DNA of 34,850 nucleotides from an uncultured Verrucomicrobiales bacterium (GTDB lineage Bacteria; Verrucomicrobiota; Verrucomicrobiia; Verrucomicrobiales; DEV007), in contig CALLLI010000254.1 of assembly GCA_938082635.1 (NCBI GenBank), forward strand, positions 1-34,850, given 5' to 3'. The notes beneath the pieces were generated by a model, which saw only the letters and a list, made by a program, of their open reading frames with translations, did not search any database and had not been told where the DNA came from. This document shows, in pieces, positions 11,647 to 18,682 of the stretch. Position 1 is the stretch's first letter. Every line of letters starts with the position of its first letter. Position numbers and translations under genes: made by a program.

Positions 11647-12764
11647 TCTTCGGTCGAGTTGGTGGATCCCTCGTCAAGTGACTGCAGGGCGTTACTAATA
11701 TCAGGCTCTGGGAGGCTTTTCAACCGGTCCCGGATAATTTGAGAGCGCATTTCGTCTCGCTCCTGTGTAGGAAGCTTACGATCGGCGCGGATTTGTAAAT
11801 GAGCGGGCTGAATCTCCATCAGAAGGGATTCCAAGACGACTGTAAACTCAGCCGGGAAGAACTTGAGATCCACTCCTAGTCGGAGCATGGACGTGAGGTT
11901 GAGCGCCTCTTTTGAAGGCATGACGTGCGCATGACGGAGGAGAGCGAAGGCGCGACCGACCTGATCACACAAGGTTGTCGTATTGTCGCTCAAAAGCTTC
12001 TTCCGTGCATTCTTCTCGTGATTGACGATCTGCTCGATGACTTTTTGGAGGCGAGCGATGATCTCGAGTTCCCGATCACCGAGGGTCGTTTGGTTCGAGA
12101 TCTGAAAGAGATTTCCAAGGGCCTCGGTCCCCTCCCCATAGAGTCCGCGTACCGCGAGCCCGATCTTGTTCACCGCCTGAATCACCTGATTCACCTGATC
12201 GCTCAGCATAAGCGCGGGTAGGTGTAGCATTGCCGAAGCTCTCAGACCTGTACCAAGATTCGTTGGACAGGCCGTGAGAAATCCTAGCTGTTTATCGAAG
12301 GCAAACTCCAGTGATTGCTCCAATTCGGTATCAATCTCATTGAGGATCTGATAGCTTTCACGCAGCGCTAAACCAGGCTGAATCGACTGCATACGCAGGT
12401 GATCCTCCTCATTGATCATGATGGAAATGCTCTGAGCTTGATTCATCACGGCAGCACTTCCGGCAGCGCGTGCCGCGTGCTCCCTGCTGATGAGATGACG
12501 CTCGACCAAGGCCTGCTTCTGAATCGCCGTCAGCTTATTGAGATGCCGGGAGAAGGCGTTCTCCAACTGGGGCAAGCTCTCGACCATCGGCTGAATGACA
12601 CGTAGAGTGGCCTCGTTCTCTTGCTTTCGCCCCCACCCCGGGAAGGCATGATCCACTAGATTCCGAGCAAGACGGATCCGACTCGTGACCACGATATCTC
12701 CGTGGGAAGTTCCCTGGCGCATCCAATCCGCAGGTGACTCTAAAAGGGTATCGAAACGAATCAT
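11643..12764 (-). CDS. mcsB: Protein arginine kinase McsB
   Basis: This 373-residue phosphagen-kinase-fold enzyme phosphorylates arginine side chains in proteins, using ATP. The diagnostic motifs are present: VTSRIRLARN (26-35), NEEDHLR (118-124), ACPTNLGTGLRAS with Cys166 aligned with the catalytic-loop cysteine of Bacillus McsB, and VRGLYGEGTEALGN (205-218). Near the C-terminus RDEMRS (336-341) fits the RDxxRA phosphoarginine-sensing motif of McsB except for Ser in place of Ala. This separates it from creatine or arginine metabolite kinases, which lack that domain. It follows mcsA by two bases and overlaps clpC by four. There is no CtsR gene, the classical McsB substrate, so the kinase may act mainly as a degradation tagger here. 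Confidence 0.95.
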
Positions 12765-12766
12765 CC

Positions 12767-13360
12767 TTAAGATACGACGTTCGCTGGAGGATTGGCCGCT
12801 TGATCCGCAGCGAGCTGCGCCATTTCGGCTTCCAATTTCAGGATTTGGTCTCGCAGACTCGCAGCTTTTTCAAACGCTTCACGAGTGACCGCGTCCTCAA
12901 GCTGCATCCGCAGGTTGTCCAGCTCGTCCCTCTGCTCTACCACCGCTTGATGTCGCTTTGGGACTTTCCCGATGTGATGAGTGCCCTTGTGCATCGCCTT
13001 GAGAAGAGAATCCAATCCTGCGCCGAAGATTTGATAACATTTCGAGCATCCAAGCCGTCCAGCCTTCTTGAACTGAGCGTGCGTAAACCCGCAAGCCTGG
13101 CAGGACGTGTTCTCATCAAGGTCGGTAAACTCGGCTGCCACTGCGGGTGCGGAAACGGGCAAATCGTCAGTTTCTAGCTCCAAATCTTCTTTCTCCTCTT
13201 CACCCACGCCCAGAAGCAAATCAGCGAGAGCAAAGCCAGTGGGATCCGTCACGCCCTTGGCTTGTGCACACGTTTCACACAAATTAACTTTCTGCATTTG
13301 TCCATCGACGATTTGCGTCAGAAAGACGCTCGCCTTCTCATCGCAGAGATCACAAGTCAT
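12767..13360 (-). CDS. mcsA: McsA, zinc-binding activator of McsB, with UVR domain
   Basis: The protein has 197 residues. Two zinc-finger-like pairs are visible: Cys3/Cys6 with Cys28/Cys31 (MTCDLC...NLCETC), and Cys87/Cys90 with Cys105/Cys108 (CQAC...CSKC). A UVR motif (LEDAVTREAFEKAASLRDQI) lies near residues 151-170. This is the known McsA layout. McsA stimulates McsB kinase activity and links it to ClpC. An acidic insert (GEEEKEDLELETDD) lies between the two zinc modules. Its start is 13 bases after the ilvE-like stop. The name is supported by adjacency to mcsB as well as by the motifs. Confidence 0.92.
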   Translation of the reverse strand: MTCDLCDEKASVFLTQIVDGQMQKVNLCETCAQAKGVTDPTGFALADLLLGVGEEEKEDLELETDDLPVSAPAVAAEFTDLDENTSCQACGFTHAQFKKAGRLGCSKCYQIFGAGLDSLLKAMHKGTHHIGKVPKRHQAVVEQRDELDNLRMQLEDAVTREAFEKAASLRDQILKLEAEMAQLAADQAANPPANVVS

Positions 13361-13373
13361 ACCTGTAAAGATG

Positions 13374-14246
13374 CTACGTATAAACCGGGGTGGCGCAAGA
13401 AATGGTGGAATCTTTGAATAATTTCATGCATTCAGCCGTGATTGGGCCCGGTTTTCCATCACCAATGAGTCTCCCATCCAATTCTACTCCAGGGATGACC
13501 TCCGCGGCTGTGCCCGTGAGAAAGCATTCATCTGCTGTGTATATTTCATATCGCGTGAACATTTCCTCGTGGACGGGACGGCCCAAACCCTCGGCGATAT
13601 CGAAGATCGCTCCCCGAGTGATTCCAGGCAAAGCACCAGCCGAGACGGGCGGCGTCGAAATGCGCCCATTCTTGATCACGAAGATGTTATCACCCGTGCA
13701 CTCGGCCACGTAGCCCTGCTCATTCAGCATGAGCCCCTCATCCCCACCCGCGTTGATGGCTTCCACCTTGGCCATCACGTTGTTGAGGTAGTTGAGCGAT
13801 TTCACAGAGGGACTCAGCGCGGCGGGCGCCGGGCGGCGAGTCGAACAGGTCGCCATCTTCAAGCCATGGGTATATTTTTCCTCAGGGTAAAGCTGGATCT
13901 TGGAAGCGATGATGATGACAGAGGCCTTCTCGCACAGAAAGGGGTTCAACCCCAAGCCACCCACCCCACGAGTGACGACCAAGCGGATGTAACCATCGTG
14001 CAGCTCATTCTCTCGGATCGTTGCCAGCGTCGCCTCGATCATCTCGTCCTTACTGACGCCGATGTTGAGGTGAATGGCCTTCGCCGAATCATAGAGCCTA
14101 GCAATGTGCTCGGGCAGCTTATAGACGCCTCCACCGTAGAAACGGATGCCCTCAAACACTCCATCTCCGTAGAGCAATCCATGATCGAACACGGAGATCT
14201 TGGCGTCCGCTTCACTTGAGAATGTTCCGTCGATGTAGATCTGCAT
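13374..14246 (-). CDS. ilvE: Class IV (branched-chain amino acid type) aminotransferase
   Basis: This 290-residue fold-type IV PLP enzyme is predicted to transaminate branched-chain amino acids and their 2-oxo acids. The start region FDHGLLYGDGVFEGIRFY (20-37) is typical. The PLP lysine is Lys149 in SVKSLNYLNN. AECTGDNIFVIKNGRISTPP and LPGITRGAIFDIAEG are the cofactor and active-site loops. Short class IV enzymes include IlvE, D-amino-acid aminotransferase and aminodeoxychorismate lyase. The SLNYLNNV segment favours IlvE, but substrate choice is not proven. It sits between the lolD-like gene (12 bases upstream) and mcsA (13 bases downstream), so it is probably transcribed with the stress module, an unexpected partner. 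Confidence 0.85.
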   Translation of the reverse strand: MQIYIDGTFSSEADAKISVFDHGLLYGDGVFEGIRFYGGGVYKLPEHIARLYDSAKAIHLNIGVSKDEMIEATLATIRENELHDGYIRLVVTRGVGGLGLNPFLCEKASVIIIASKIQLYPEEKYTHGLKMATCSTRRPAPAALSPSVKSLNYLNNVMAKVEAINAGGDEGLMLNEQGYVAECTGDNIFVIKNGRISTPPVSAGALPGITRGAIFDIAEGLGRPVHEEMFTRYEIYTADECFLTGTAAEVIPGVELDGRLIGDGKPGPITAECMKLFKDSTISCATPVYT

Positions 14247-14258
14247 AAAAGCGATTAG

Positions 14259-14963
14259 TTAGGCCATGGGGCTACCAGTAGCCCCGGCAAGCTGCCCGTC
14301 CGCAAGGTAAAGGATACGGTCCCCAAGCGAAGCAAGACGCGCATCATGGGTCACGATGGCCAAGGTCTTGCCCTCCTCGGTTGCCAGACTCAACAACAAC
14401 TCCATGATTCCTTGTCCTGCTTTGGAATCCAAGTTGCCGGTGGGCTCGTCAGCAAAGATAATCTCGGGATCGTTGATCAGCGCACGAGCGATCGCCACAC
14501 GCTGCTGTTCGCCTCCAGACAGCTCGGTCGGCAAGTGACCCATCCGATGATTCAATCCCACACGATGCAGCAGTGCTACCGCATCTTCATGGCCATCTTC
14601 CTTAGCGATCAAGGCCGGGAGCATAACATTCTCCAAGGCCGTGAGCTCAGGCAGGAGGTAGTAGTTTTGAAAGATGTAACCCATCATTTCATTACGAATC
14701 TGGGCCTGCAATTTCTTACTGCTTCCATACAAACTGTGCCCGCGGATGAGCACGCTCCCTTGATTCGGCTCTTCCAAACCCGCCAAAGTGTAGAGAAGCG
14801 TCGTCTTTCCCGCGCCTGAAGCACCGCAAAGAAACAACGTCTCGCCACGATTCACCTCCACAGAAACACCTTTCAGTACATGGATGTCCTGCTTGCCCAC
14901 ATGGTAGATGCGGTGCAAATCGCGGGCGCTTAACGCAGCGTTGTCTTGTAACACACTCTTCAA
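14259..14963 (-). CDS. lolD: ABC transporter ATP-binding protein, LolD/MacB type
   Basis: This 234-residue ATPase has Walker A GASGAGKTT (47-55), a Q-loop in FQNYYLLPELTALENV, the signature LSGGEQQRVAIARAL, Walker B IIFADEPTGNLDS and the switch His in IVTHDARLAS. The PTGNLDS and YYLLPELTALENV segments are typical of the LolD/MacB/FtsE subgroup. In LolCDE it powers release of lipoproteins from the inner membrane. No LolC/E permease gene lies beside it, so the partner must be elsewhere and the symbol is a best fit only. The assigned start is TTG; a GTG three codons later is possible. It is the first gene of a six-gene run reaching to 8154. Confidence 0.8.
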   Translation of the reverse strand: MKSVLQDNAALSARDLHRIYHVGKQDIHVLKGVSVEVNRGETLFLCGASGAGKTTLLYTLAGLEEPNQGSVLIRGHSLYGSSKKLQAQIRNEMMGYIFQNYYLLPELTALENVMLPALIAKEDGHEDAVALLHRVGLNHRMGHLPTELSGGEQQRVAIARALINDPEIIFADEPTGNLDSKAGQGIMELLLSLATEEGKTLAIVTHDARLASLGDRILYLADGQLAGATGSPMA

Positions 14964-15125
14964 TCTGGGCAGAGATAAGCTCGAAGTAGGACGGACGCGA
15001 GCGTCAATTGCTCATCTCTTCTCGAAAGAATCCTTTGCCCGAGGCACCTCCCTCTCTAAGCCCGTGGCCAGCCATCCAAATGAATCGTCTTTCCCTCCCC
15101 TCATCCTCTCACGCAGGAAAGAACA

Positions 15126-15176
15126 GAGGCCAAGAATCTGAGAACACTTAAAGTGTCCTAACAGAGTCTTGGCCTC
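15126..15176 (-). terminator. Long hairpin downstream of the AP2-H1 gene
   Basis: Ten-base perfect arms GAGGCCAAGA (15126-15135) and TCTTGGCCTC (15167-15176) enclose a second helix of four pairs and a central ACACTT/AAGTGT palindrome, giving one extended 51-base stem. It lies 58 bases after the stop of the AP2-H1 gene in the direction of transcription. It is probably its terminator or a 3'-stabilising structure. There is no strong U-run, so factor-assisted termination or an RNA-processing role is also possible. Confidence 0.5.
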
Positions 15177-15234
15177 ATACGACTGCGCTCGGCTCAAATA
15201 GTAAATCGAACCGTTACTGCTAGTGTCGAGCTAT

Positions 15235-15849
15235 TTACTTCTTCTTTCTAGCAGCCTTCTTGGCAACTTTCTTAGGAGCCTTCTTGGTGACCTTTTTAGC
15301 GACTTTCTTAGGAGCCTTCTTGGTGACCTTTTTAGCAACTTTCTTAGGAGCCTTCTTGGTGACCTTCTTGGTGACCTTCTTGGTGACCTTCTTGGTGACT
15401 TTTTTAGGAGACTTCTTGGCACCGCCATCACTCTTGGTGAGAGCTTTCTTGGCCATTTCAAGAGCCTCCTTACTACCATAGCGACTGATCGAGAACTTAG
15501 CAGTGCGACGCCCAGCAGAGTCGTCCCATGCTGCTTGCCAGTACTCATAAACCTTCTTACCACCTGGGGCCTTGGCCACCACGTGAGTCACGCCAGTCAC
15601 TCCACTCTGAAGAATTTTCTTTCGACGTGAATTGATGGCGTCTTGCTTGTACTGTGGCAACTTCTTCACGACTTCATCGCGATAAGCTTTTGCTGCAGAA
15701 AGCGCCTTGTTCTTACCACCAGATGCTTTGTCAGGGAAGTAACGCTGGTGTAGTGTACTACTGTGTGTGATCCGGACGTAGAAGCCATGATTCTTTTTAT
15801 CAGGCTGATCAATCCGTGAGATGCCGTAGTTGGATCGGGTCTTAGTCAT
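15235..15849 (-). CDS. Two AP2-like domains fused to a histone-H1-like basic tail; probable DNA-binding nucleoid protein
   Basis: The protein has 204 residues. Residues about 7-64 (YGISRIDQP, GFYVRI, KALSAAKAYRDEV) look like one AP2/ERF-type domain: three short strands and a helix. Residues about 82-138 (SGVTGVTHV, YEYWQAAWDD, FSISRYGSKEALEMAKKAL) look like a second. Bacterial AP2 domains are DNA-binding modules best known from HNH endonucleases, but no HNH motif is present here. Residues 145-204 are a lysine-rich tail of KK-separated VT, AP and VA dipeptides ending AARKKK, as in eukaryotic H1 and bacterial HctB-like proteins. It has a strong Shine-Dalgarno and hairpins on both sides, so it is likely a well-expressed single gene. 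A role in DNA packaging or global regulation is inference. Confidence 0.75.
   Translation of the reverse strand: MTKTRSNYGISRIDQPDKKNHGFYVRITHSSTLHQRYFPDKASGGKNKALSAAKAYRDEVVKKLPQYKQDAINSRRKKILQSGVTGVTHVVAKAPGGKKVYEYWQAAWDDSAGRRTAKFSISRYGSKEALEMAKKALTKSDGGAKKSPKKVTKKVTKKVTKKVTKKAPKKVAKKVTKKAPKKVAKKVTKKAPKKVAKKAARKKK
15265..15400 (-). repeat. 36-bp and 12-bp tandem repeats encoding the H1-like tail
   Basis: Two near-identical 36-base units lie at 15265-15300 and 15301-15336, with a third diverging after 28 bases from 15337. They encode the APKKVAKKVTKK pattern. Four 12-base units (TTCTTGGTGACC) at 15353-15400 encode the VTKK repeats. The units are nearly identical at DNA level, so tail length is likely to change by slippage or recombination between strains. 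Confidence 0.85.
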
Positions 15850-15856
15850 GCTATGT

Positions 15857-15863
15857 CTCCTTT
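15857..15863 (-). promoter_or_regulatory. Strong Shine-Dalgarno for the AP2-H1 gene
   Basis: On the minus strand AAAGGAG lies seven bases before the ATG at 15849. Most genes in this window lack such a clear site, so this one suggests efficient translation and fixes the start codon. Confidence 0.7.
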
Positions 15864-15980
15864 ATTTCAGGTTGGGTTGGGTAGGTTAATGGCTATCACG
15901 ACGTTGAATCACAACCTAGCGACAGCCACCACATGGGCGGATGATGATAGGATACCCGCCCCGAATCAATAGAAATATCA

Positions 15981-15992
15981 GGCGACTTCGCC
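15981..15992 (-). terminator. Possible terminator after trmL
   Basis: GGCGACTTCGCC can form a five-pair stem with a tight loop. In minus-strand RNA it is followed by TGATATTTCTATT, moderately U-rich. It lies about 32 bases after the trmL stop and could end the rplU-rpmA-trmL transcript. The stem is short, so confidence is low. Confidence 0.35.
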
Positions 15993-16023
15993 CGAACTTT
16001 AGTTAGACTGTAAACTTGCGTGG

Positions 16024-16476
16024 TCAATGCTCACAAGTTTGTCGAAGCGCCTCATACAATACTATACCAACACTGACTGAAAGATTGAGACTTCTAACGT
16101 TCTGAGTAGGAATTGTCCTACACGAATCAGCATTCTCCTTGAGCAGTGATTCGGGCAAACCTCTCGTCTCACTTCCAAAGACAAGGTAATCGTCAGCCCC
16201 GTAAGTCGCTGACCAATGTGTCGTCTGGGTCTTCGTCGTGAAGTAATGGAACTTCCCTCTTCCATTTGAAGCCGCCTGCAAGGCATCAAGAGATGGCCAG
16301 ATATGGCAGTCGACATCTTTCCAATAATCGAGCCCCGCCCGTTTCAATTGCTTGTTGTCGAGGCTAAACCCTAAAGGCTCCACCAAATGCAATCGTGTGC
16401 CAGTCGCTAAGCAGAGACGCCCCACATTTCCGGTATTAGGAGGAATCTCTGGCGTTACTAGTACAACATGAAACAT
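16024..16476 (-). CDS. trmL: tRNA (cytidine(34)-2'-O)-methyltransferase, SPOUT family
   Basis: I chose the ATG at 16476, giving 150 residues that begin MFHVVLVTPEIPPNTGNVGR, the normal start of TrmL; upstream in-frame ATGs at 16527 and 16488 add sequence not seen in the family. The SAM-binding trefoil-knot motifs are VFGSETRGLPESLL and RSLNLSVSVGIVLYEALRQ. TrmL 2'-O-methylates the wobble base of certain tRNA-Leu species. The gene follows rpmA by about 75 bases and probably shares its transcript. Related SpoU-family enzymes are longer, and the length and start motif fit TrmL better. Confidence 0.88.
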   Translation of the reverse strand: MFHVVLVTPEIPPNTGNVGRLCLATGTRLHLVEPLGFSLDNKQLKRAGLDYWKDVDCHIWPSLDALQAASNGRGKFHYFTTKTQTTHWSATYGADDYLVFGSETRGLPESLLKENADSCRTIPTQNVRSLNLSVSVGIVLYEALRQTCEH

Positions 16477-16551
16477 CCCTGTCTCCATAGCTGGAGGACA
16501 GGGATGCGCAAATTCTGAAGCTCCCAAGAGAGCGTCTAATTCCTGAAATGC

Positions 16552-16812
16552 CTAAACGGCGGCTGCCACAGCGGCGTCGATGTTGATCCGACGGCCATCT
16601 TTATCAAAACGAACGTTGCCGTCGATCAGCGCAAACAGAGTGTAGTCCCTGCCACAACCGACGCCCTTACCAGGGTGCCACTTGGTGCCACACTGACGAA
16701 TGAGAATGTTTCCAGCAATGACCTTCTCACCACCGAATTTCTTCACGCCACGACGCTTACTCTTACTGTCGCGTCCGTTCTTAACACTACCTTGACCTTT
16801 CTTGTGAGCCAT
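16552..16812 (-). CDS. rpmA: 50S ribosomal protein L27
   Basis: The 86-residue protein begins [20 protein letters not shown] and contains [26 protein letters not shown], the standard L27 core. It starts directly at the mature-type AHKKG N-terminus, without the cleaved leader seen in Bacillota and relatives. L27 sits near the peptidyl-transferase centre of the large subunit. It follows rplU by 27 bases, the usual bacterial pairing. Confidence 0.98.
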   Translation of the reverse strand: MAHKKGQGSVKNGRDSKSKRRGVKKFGGEKVIAGNILIRQCGTKWHPGKGVGCGRDYTLFALIDGNVRFDKDGRRINIDAAVAAAV

Positions 16813-16839
16813 ATTTTGAGAATTTAAAAATTATGAAAA

Positions 16840-17154
16840 TTATGCTGAAATGCTATCGATGCGCAAACGCGTCAGGTGACGGCGATGCCCCTTCGTCTTA
16901 TGGTAACCTTTGCGTCGTTTAAATTTGAAGGCGATCACCTTCTTATCACGAAACTGTTCGATGACACTAGCCGCTACTGAAGCCCCCTCAATCATGGGAT
17001 CCCCAATATTGGCTGCTGAGCCATCACTATAGAAGAGAACCTCGCTTAGCGTGGTCTGATCGCCCACAGCGAGGTCAAGCTTCTCTACATCCAAGTGTTG
17101 GCCTTCGGATACCCGATATTGTTTGCCACCCGTCTTAATAATTGCGTACGCCAT
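16840..17154 (-). CDS. rplU: 50S ribosomal protein L21
   Basis: The ATG at 17154 gives 104 residues starting MAYAIIKTGGKQYRVSEGQ, the typical L21 start. An in-frame upstream extension to 17199 is not family-like and is rejected. The basic C-terminal segment FKRRKGYHKTKGHRRHLTRLRI, trimmed here to its key part KGHRRHL, binds 23S rRNA. First gene of rplU-rpmA-trmL. Its promoter must lie between 17155 and the divergent DUF151 gene at 17309. Confidence 0.97.
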   Translation of the reverse strand: MAYAIIKTGGKQYRVSEGQHLDVEKLDLAVGDQTTLSEVLFYSDGSAANIGDPMIEGASVAASVIEQFRDKKVIAFKFKRRKGYHKTKGHRRHLTRLRIDSISA

Positions 17155-17308
17155 AGTCCTTAAAATTTTCCTTTTGAAGGGAGGGAGTACCCTACACACC
17201 CCGCTATCGCCAGCAAGAGAAATCTTGACCCGCCTGTTTGCGACTCACGAGCGGGAAATTCATCAGCCGATCCATAAAACCGCCTTGCCGCCGTATCGCG
17301 TTCCCCCC

Positions 17309-17797
17309 ATGGTCCGTCAGCCATCTATGAGTGCCCATCAGGTCGTCGCCACCAAAGTTCGCGCAATCTTCCCTACAAACGCTGGCTGTGCTGTGTTTCT
17401 GGGGAACGCTGACAAAGTCTTCGTCATCTATGTAGACCCTGCTGTGGGCTCGGCGATCGCCATGACCTTGAAAAAGGTGTCCCGAGAACGTCCGCAAACC
17501 CACGACCTGATTGGACGCATCTTCCAAGGTTTGGGAGCGAAAGTTGAGCGCGTGGTGGTCAACGATTTCCACGACGGTGTCTTTTATGGACGGCTCATCA
17601 TCCACATGGAGAATGAGCTCGGAGAGAAAAAGATCGTTGAGATCGATGCGCGCCCGAGCGATTGCCTCGCCATCGCCCTCCAAGAAAGCAGCCCCATTTA
17701 TGTGGCGCAGCACGTATGGGAGGGCATGGAAGACATGACAGAAATTCTCTACAAGATGGAGCACCAGGACCTTGGATTCAGCAAAGATGAGGAATAG
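17309..17797 (+). CDS. DUF151 / bifunctional nuclease (BFN) domain protein
   Basis: From the ATG at 17309 the protein has 162 residues; another ATG lies at 17327. A longer frame from 17123 would overlap rplU and is rejected. The core has RPQTHDLIGRIF, AKVERVVVNDFHDGVFYGRL and EIDARPSDCLAIAL, then SPIYVAQHV, the hallmark of the DUF151 family. Some plant and bacterial members have been reported to have nuclease activity. The physiological role in bacteria is unclear. It diverges from rplU and overlaps the downstream lipoprotein gene by 11 bases, so the two are probably cotranscribed. Confidence 0.9.
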   Translation: MVRQPSMSAHQVVATKVRAIFPTNAGCAVFLGNADKVFVIYVDPAVGSAIAMTLKKVSRERPQTHDLIGRIFQGLGAKVERVVVNDFHDGVFYGRLIIHMENELGEKKIVEIDARPSDCLAIALQESSPIYVAQHVWEGMEDMTEILYKMEHQDLGFSKDEE

Positions 17798-18293
17798 CTT
17801 CGCCACTCTCTGCCTCCTGCTGCTCGTTGCCTGCCAGCCCCAAGGCAAGCCCGCGCACGATCCTAGCGGTTTTGAGAATCCCGCGGGTAAGGCCGCGCTC
17901 CTTCATCTCATCGCCGAGGCGAAATTAGCCTACCCTGATAACACCGTGCCTTACGCTGTCGGCCTTGGAGGCGCTCTCCGTCCCGCTTCTCCAGATTTTA
18001 TGGAATCGCTGGCCGACGAAGGCCACGCCTTTTTAGAGATGGATCAGCTAGACTACGACCGCGTGACGAAAGCGACCGTGATCAAAGGTGGCCGCGAGAA
18101 CCCCATCGTCTTCCAGCTCGCCACGATATCTCAGAAGGAACTCGGCAGTCACGAACTCGAAGTGGCCTGGAACCGAAATCGCGACATCGTTCGCAAAGTC
18201 CTAAGAGTGACCGGCGATCCTGACAAAGGCCCACTTACCGTGAGCGAGATCTCTGTGATCCAAGACAAGCGCGTGCCTGCCCCCAAGCTTTAG
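17787..18293 (+). CDS. Predicted lipoprotein of unknown function
   Basis: The ATG at 17787 gives 168 residues and overlaps the DUF151 stop; an in-frame ATG at 17772 is less likely. The N-terminus MRNSFATLCLLLLVAC is a lipoprotein signal with lipobox LVAC, so the mature protein should be lipid-anchored at Cys16. The rest (PYAVGLGGALRPASPDFMES, HELEVAWNRNRDIVRKVL) shows no family that I recognise. It ends six bases before the convergent cytochrome gene. Confidence 0.75.
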   Translation: MRNSFATLCLLLLVACQPQGKPAHDPSGFENPAGKAALLHLIAEAKLAYPDNTVPYAVGLGGALRPASPDFMESLADEGHAFLEMDQLDYDRVTKATVIKGGRENPIVFQLATISQKELGSHELEVAWNRNRDIVRKVLRVTGDPDKGPLTVSEISVIQDKRVPAPKL

Positions 18294-18299
18294 CCGTCT

Positions 18300-18647
18300 T
18301 TACTTCGCGCCCGCTTTCACCCAGGCAGCGATAAGTTTCTTCTCCGCCTCAGTCAGCTGCGCCTTCTCGACAATAGGTGGCATCCGCTTAGGATTCTGGG
18401 CAGGCAATGAAAGCTGCTGCACGAGAATGCTCAATTCAGGCTTCCCCGGCACGATAACCGCTCCCGATTCTCCTCCTTTGCGAATAGCCTTGAGACTGCG
18501 AAGACTGAAGCCCTTCTGCTTCACCAAGAGCCCATGGCATTTCTTACACTTCGCCTTAAAGATCGGCGCAATGTCGCGTTTGAACGTAGGCGGTTCCGCC
18601 GAAGACAACGCACCGACCATGACCCACAACGCTAAGAGAACTCTCAT
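18300..18647 (-). CDS. Small secreted c-type cytochrome domain protein (planctomycete cytochrome c type)
   Basis: The 115-residue protein has a signal peptide (MRVLLALWVMVGALSSA) and one haem motif, CKKCH at residues 34-38, in the context FKRDIAPIFKAKCKKCHG. Downstream are GGESGAVIVPGKPELSILVQ and MPPIVEKAQLTEAEKKLIAAWV. This is the pattern of the planctomycete cytochrome c (PSCyt1) domain common in this superphylum, usually the N-terminal part of much longer proteins. Here it stands alone. The axial methionine may be in RMPP. Its partner and electron path are unknown. Confidence 0.85.
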   Translation of the reverse strand: MRVLLALWVMVGALSSAEPPTFKRDIAPIFKAKCKKCHGLLVKQKGFSLRSLKAIRKGGESGAVIVPGKPELSILVQQLSLPAQNPKRMPPIVEKAQLTEAEKKLIAAWVKAGAK

Positions 18648-18682
18648 CGAGGTCAGTTTAACCTAGGAAATGCAGGTGGCCA

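Noticed and set aside
13569-14219. 216-codon plus-strand open frame antisense to the ilvE-like gene
   Set aside because: The opposite strand carries clear aminotransferase motifs, and the translation here resembles nothing coherent.
15223-15630. Hydrophobic 135-codon plus-strand frame that looks like a membrane protein
   Set aside because: It is the complement of the lysine-rich tail repeats (AAG-rich codons read as CTT/TTC-rich), so the Leu/Phe pattern is an artefact.
17123-17308. N-terminal extension of the DUF151 gene
   Set aside because: It overlaps rplU and the added residues are not family-like; the ATG at 17309 is preferred.
17204-17848. 214-codon minus-strand open frame opposite the DUF151 gene
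   Set aside because: DUF151 motifs on the plus strand decide the coding strand; this frame is a by-product of codon composition.
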